From the NCBI GenBank assembly GCA_951800675.1, contig CATOKC010000182.1:1-5482 (forward strand): 5,482 nucleotides of DNA. Direction: 5' to 3'. Positions within the stretch are counted from its first letter, which is position 1. The number at the start of each line of letters is the position of its first letter. Shown piece after piece: positions 4,661 to 5,482 of the stretch. Under the pieces are notes generated by a model. The model was given only the letters and a program-made list of their open reading frames with translations, made no database searches and was not told the origin of the DNA. The translations under genes and the position numbers were made by a program. Source of the stretch: an uncultured Oscillibacter sp. Its GTDB lineage: Bacteria > Bacillota_A > Clostridia > Oscillospirales > Oscillospiraceae.

Positions 4661-4689
4661 AACGCCGCCGCCCACGGACGGCGGCGTTT
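4661..4689 (+). terminator. GC-rich hairpin, weak terminator or attenuator
   Basis: AACGCCGCCG (4661-4670) pairs perfectly with CGGCGGCGTT (4679-4688) around an 8-nt loop. Only three Ts end the stem, followed by CAGAAAGG, so termination is probably partial. It lies between the 87-aa gene and the ribosome site of the small membrane genes, and could reduce their expression relative to upstream genes. Confidence 0.5.
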
Positions 4690-4708
4690 CAGAAAGGAAG
4701 TCTGCGCA

Positions 4709-4813
4709 TTGAAAAAACGGTTTGACCTTCTCCCCGCCCTGCTGCTCCTGTCCGGGGTGGCGGCGGTGCTTGCCGCGTGGTGGACGCTGCTGCTGGCCCT
4801 GTGCGGAGCATGA
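4709..4813 (+). CDS. 34-aa single-pass membrane peptide
   Basis: A TTG start with AAGGAAG (4694-4700) 8 bases upstream gives a 34-aa peptide: a basic head (MKKRFD), then one long hydrophobic helix (LLPALLLLSGVAAVLAAWW, TLLLALCGA). It would sit in the membrane with its N-terminus probably inside. The stop overlaps the next ATG in an ATGA junction. The overlap with a second membrane gene supports translation, but so short a frame could still be only a coupling leader. Confidence 0.6.
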   Translation: MKKRFDLLPALLLLSGVAAVLAAWWTLLLALCGA

Positions 4814-4995
4814 GACAGTGGACAAGCCTCGCCTCCTTCCTGCTGGTGCTTCTGCTGGCGGGGGCGGCGGACGGGCTGATGGAGTCGCTGGGGCCGGAGG
4901 GCTTCCTGGCCGCGGGGCTGGCAACGCTGGCCCTGGCCTGGGCTCTACTCAATTTCAACGGAAAGGAACCATCAAAATGGAGCATACGGAACTGA
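4810..4995 (+). CDS. 61-aa two-helix membrane protein
   Basis: The ATG at 4810 overlaps the TGA of the preceding gene (ATGA). An upstream ATG at 4777 in the same frame has no ribosome site and lies inside the preceding gene, so the coupled start is preferred. The 61-aa product has two hydrophobic segments at about 6-20 (SLASFLLVLLLAGAA) and 31-47 (FLAAGLATLALAWALL), joined by a short acidic loop. The tail is polar and basic (GKEPSKWSIRN). The topology resembles small holin- or exclusion-type phage proteins, but an early-operon position is unusual for a holin. It overlaps the DUF3102 gene by 19 bp. Confidence 0.72.
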   Translation: MRQWTSLASFLLVLLLAGAADGLMESLGPEGFLAAGLATLALAWALLNFNGKEPSKWSIRN

Positions 4996-5482
4996 CGGCG
5001 CGGGAGCGCGCCCTATCAGAGAACCGGGACGGGGAGCGGCTGGCAAAGCTGGCGGACCGCATCCGGGAGCGGGACCGGGAGGACCAGCAGCTGGCCAACA
5101 TGATGCTGGCCCACGCGGTGGAAAAGGGCCGCTGGCTCACCGAGGCCAAGGGCATGGTGCCCCATGGGGAGTGGGGCGGGTGGCTGAAGCGGGAGGTGGA
5201 CTACTCCCAGTCCCGGGCCCAGGAGCTGATGCGACTGTTCCAGCGGTACGGGAACAGCCAGGAGAGCCTGTTTGAATCGCCAAAATCCCAGACGCTTGGG
5301 ACTTTGAGCGTCAGTCAGGCCATCTGCCTGCTGCCCCTCCGGGACGGGCCGGAGCTGGACGAATTCCTGGAGACCCACGACGTGGAGCACATGAGCACCC
5401 GGGAGCTGAGCGCGGAGGTGCGGGCGGCCCAGCGGGAGCGCGACGAGGCCCGCCGGGCGGCTGAGCATGCCCAGGCCGGACA
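4977..5482 (+). CDS. DUF3102 phage protein, truncated by window edge
   Basis: The first 168 residues are present and the frame stays open to the right edge. The start is ATG, 9 bases after AAGGA (4963-4967), inside the end of the membrane gene. A DUF3102 domain covers about residues 20-115. Its hallmark is LTEAKGMVPHGEWGGWL (about 54-70) followed by VDYSQSRAQELMRLFQRYG (74-92), as in early proteins of Firmicute phages and integrative elements. The start of a charged coiled coil (ELSAEVRAAQRERDEARRAA) appears at about 143-162. The domain's biochemical role is not established; it is usually near replication or partition genes. The DNA is very GC-rich, like the rest of the early block. Confidence 0.9.
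   Translation, partial: MEHTELTARERALSENRDGERLAKLADRIRERDREDQQLANMMLAHAVEKGRWLTEAKGMVPHGEWGGWLKREVDYSQSRAQELMRLFQRYGNSQESLFESPKSQTLGTLSVSQAICLLPLRDGPELDEFLETHDVEHMSTRELSAEVRAAQRERDEARRAAEHAQAG

Noticed and set aside
4181..4924. A 247-codon minus-strand open frame
   Set aside because: It covers several plus-strand genes with strong ribosome sites, is a low-complexity Pro/Arg/Ala product and has no start signals of its own.
5016..5468. A 150-codon minus-strand open frame
   Set aside because: It is antisense to the DUF3102 gene, whose HGEWGGWL motif is clear on the plus strand.
1..5482. CRISPR array, insertion sequence, toxin-antitoxin pair or restriction system
   Set aside because: No regularly spaced repeats, transposase or recognisable toxin or nuclease motifs were seen; the small paired genes are not similar to any toxin-antitoxin family I recognise.

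Overview
The window looks like the left (integrase) end of a temperate prophage, or a closely related integrative element, in a fairly GC-rich member of the Firmicutes. The host assignment is inferred from strong AAGGAGG-type ribosome sites, several TTG starts, a Firmicute-style lysogeny module and a DUF3102 protein; a gut clostridium of the Oscillospiraceae type would fit, but no species can be named. Nothing here fully separates a phage from an ICE or IME, because structural and conjugation genes lie outside the window.

Left boundary (1-226): a tRNA 3' end with encoded CCA and its terminator probably marks the attachment site. A short non-coding stretch with inverted and direct repeats follows, as expected for recombinase arm sites. 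Lysogeny module (227-3097, all minus strand): a tyrosine integrase whose stop faces the tRNA, two tandem hairpins, a SAP-domain protein of unknown job, and an S24-type self-cleaving repressor. Repressor and SAP gene are 15 bp apart and probably share one promoter; the hairpins separate them from the integrase.

Switch (3098-3245): two divergent promoters are built into a 28-bp inverted repeat. Each has a TTGACA -35 box and a 17-bp spacer. A 15-bp operator-like motif, best form GTGAAT-N3-ATTCAC, occurs at both -35 boxes, at the predicted start of the rightward transcript, and over the stop codon of the Cro-like gene.

Early region (3245-5482, mostly plus strand): a Cro-like HTH protein, then a chain of very small genes: 40 aa, 47 aa, 61 aa, 87 aa, and an overlapping pair of tiny membrane proteins (34 and 61 aa). 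A DUF3102 protein runs off the right edge. Two minus-strand units interrupt the chain. One is a 73-aa gene with its own extended -10 promoter whose stop codon directly abuts the stop of the 40-aa gene. The other is a predicted RNA of about 70 nt (about 4136 to 4065) with an extended -10 promoter and an intrinsic terminator.

Composition is mosaic: the integrase and the genes after 3920 are very GC-rich, while the SAP gene, switch, cro, 40-aa and 73-aa genes are clearly AT-richer. That fits later acquisition of accessory cargo. The least explained parts are the SAP gene, the 73-aa gene, the small RNA and the tiny membrane pair.
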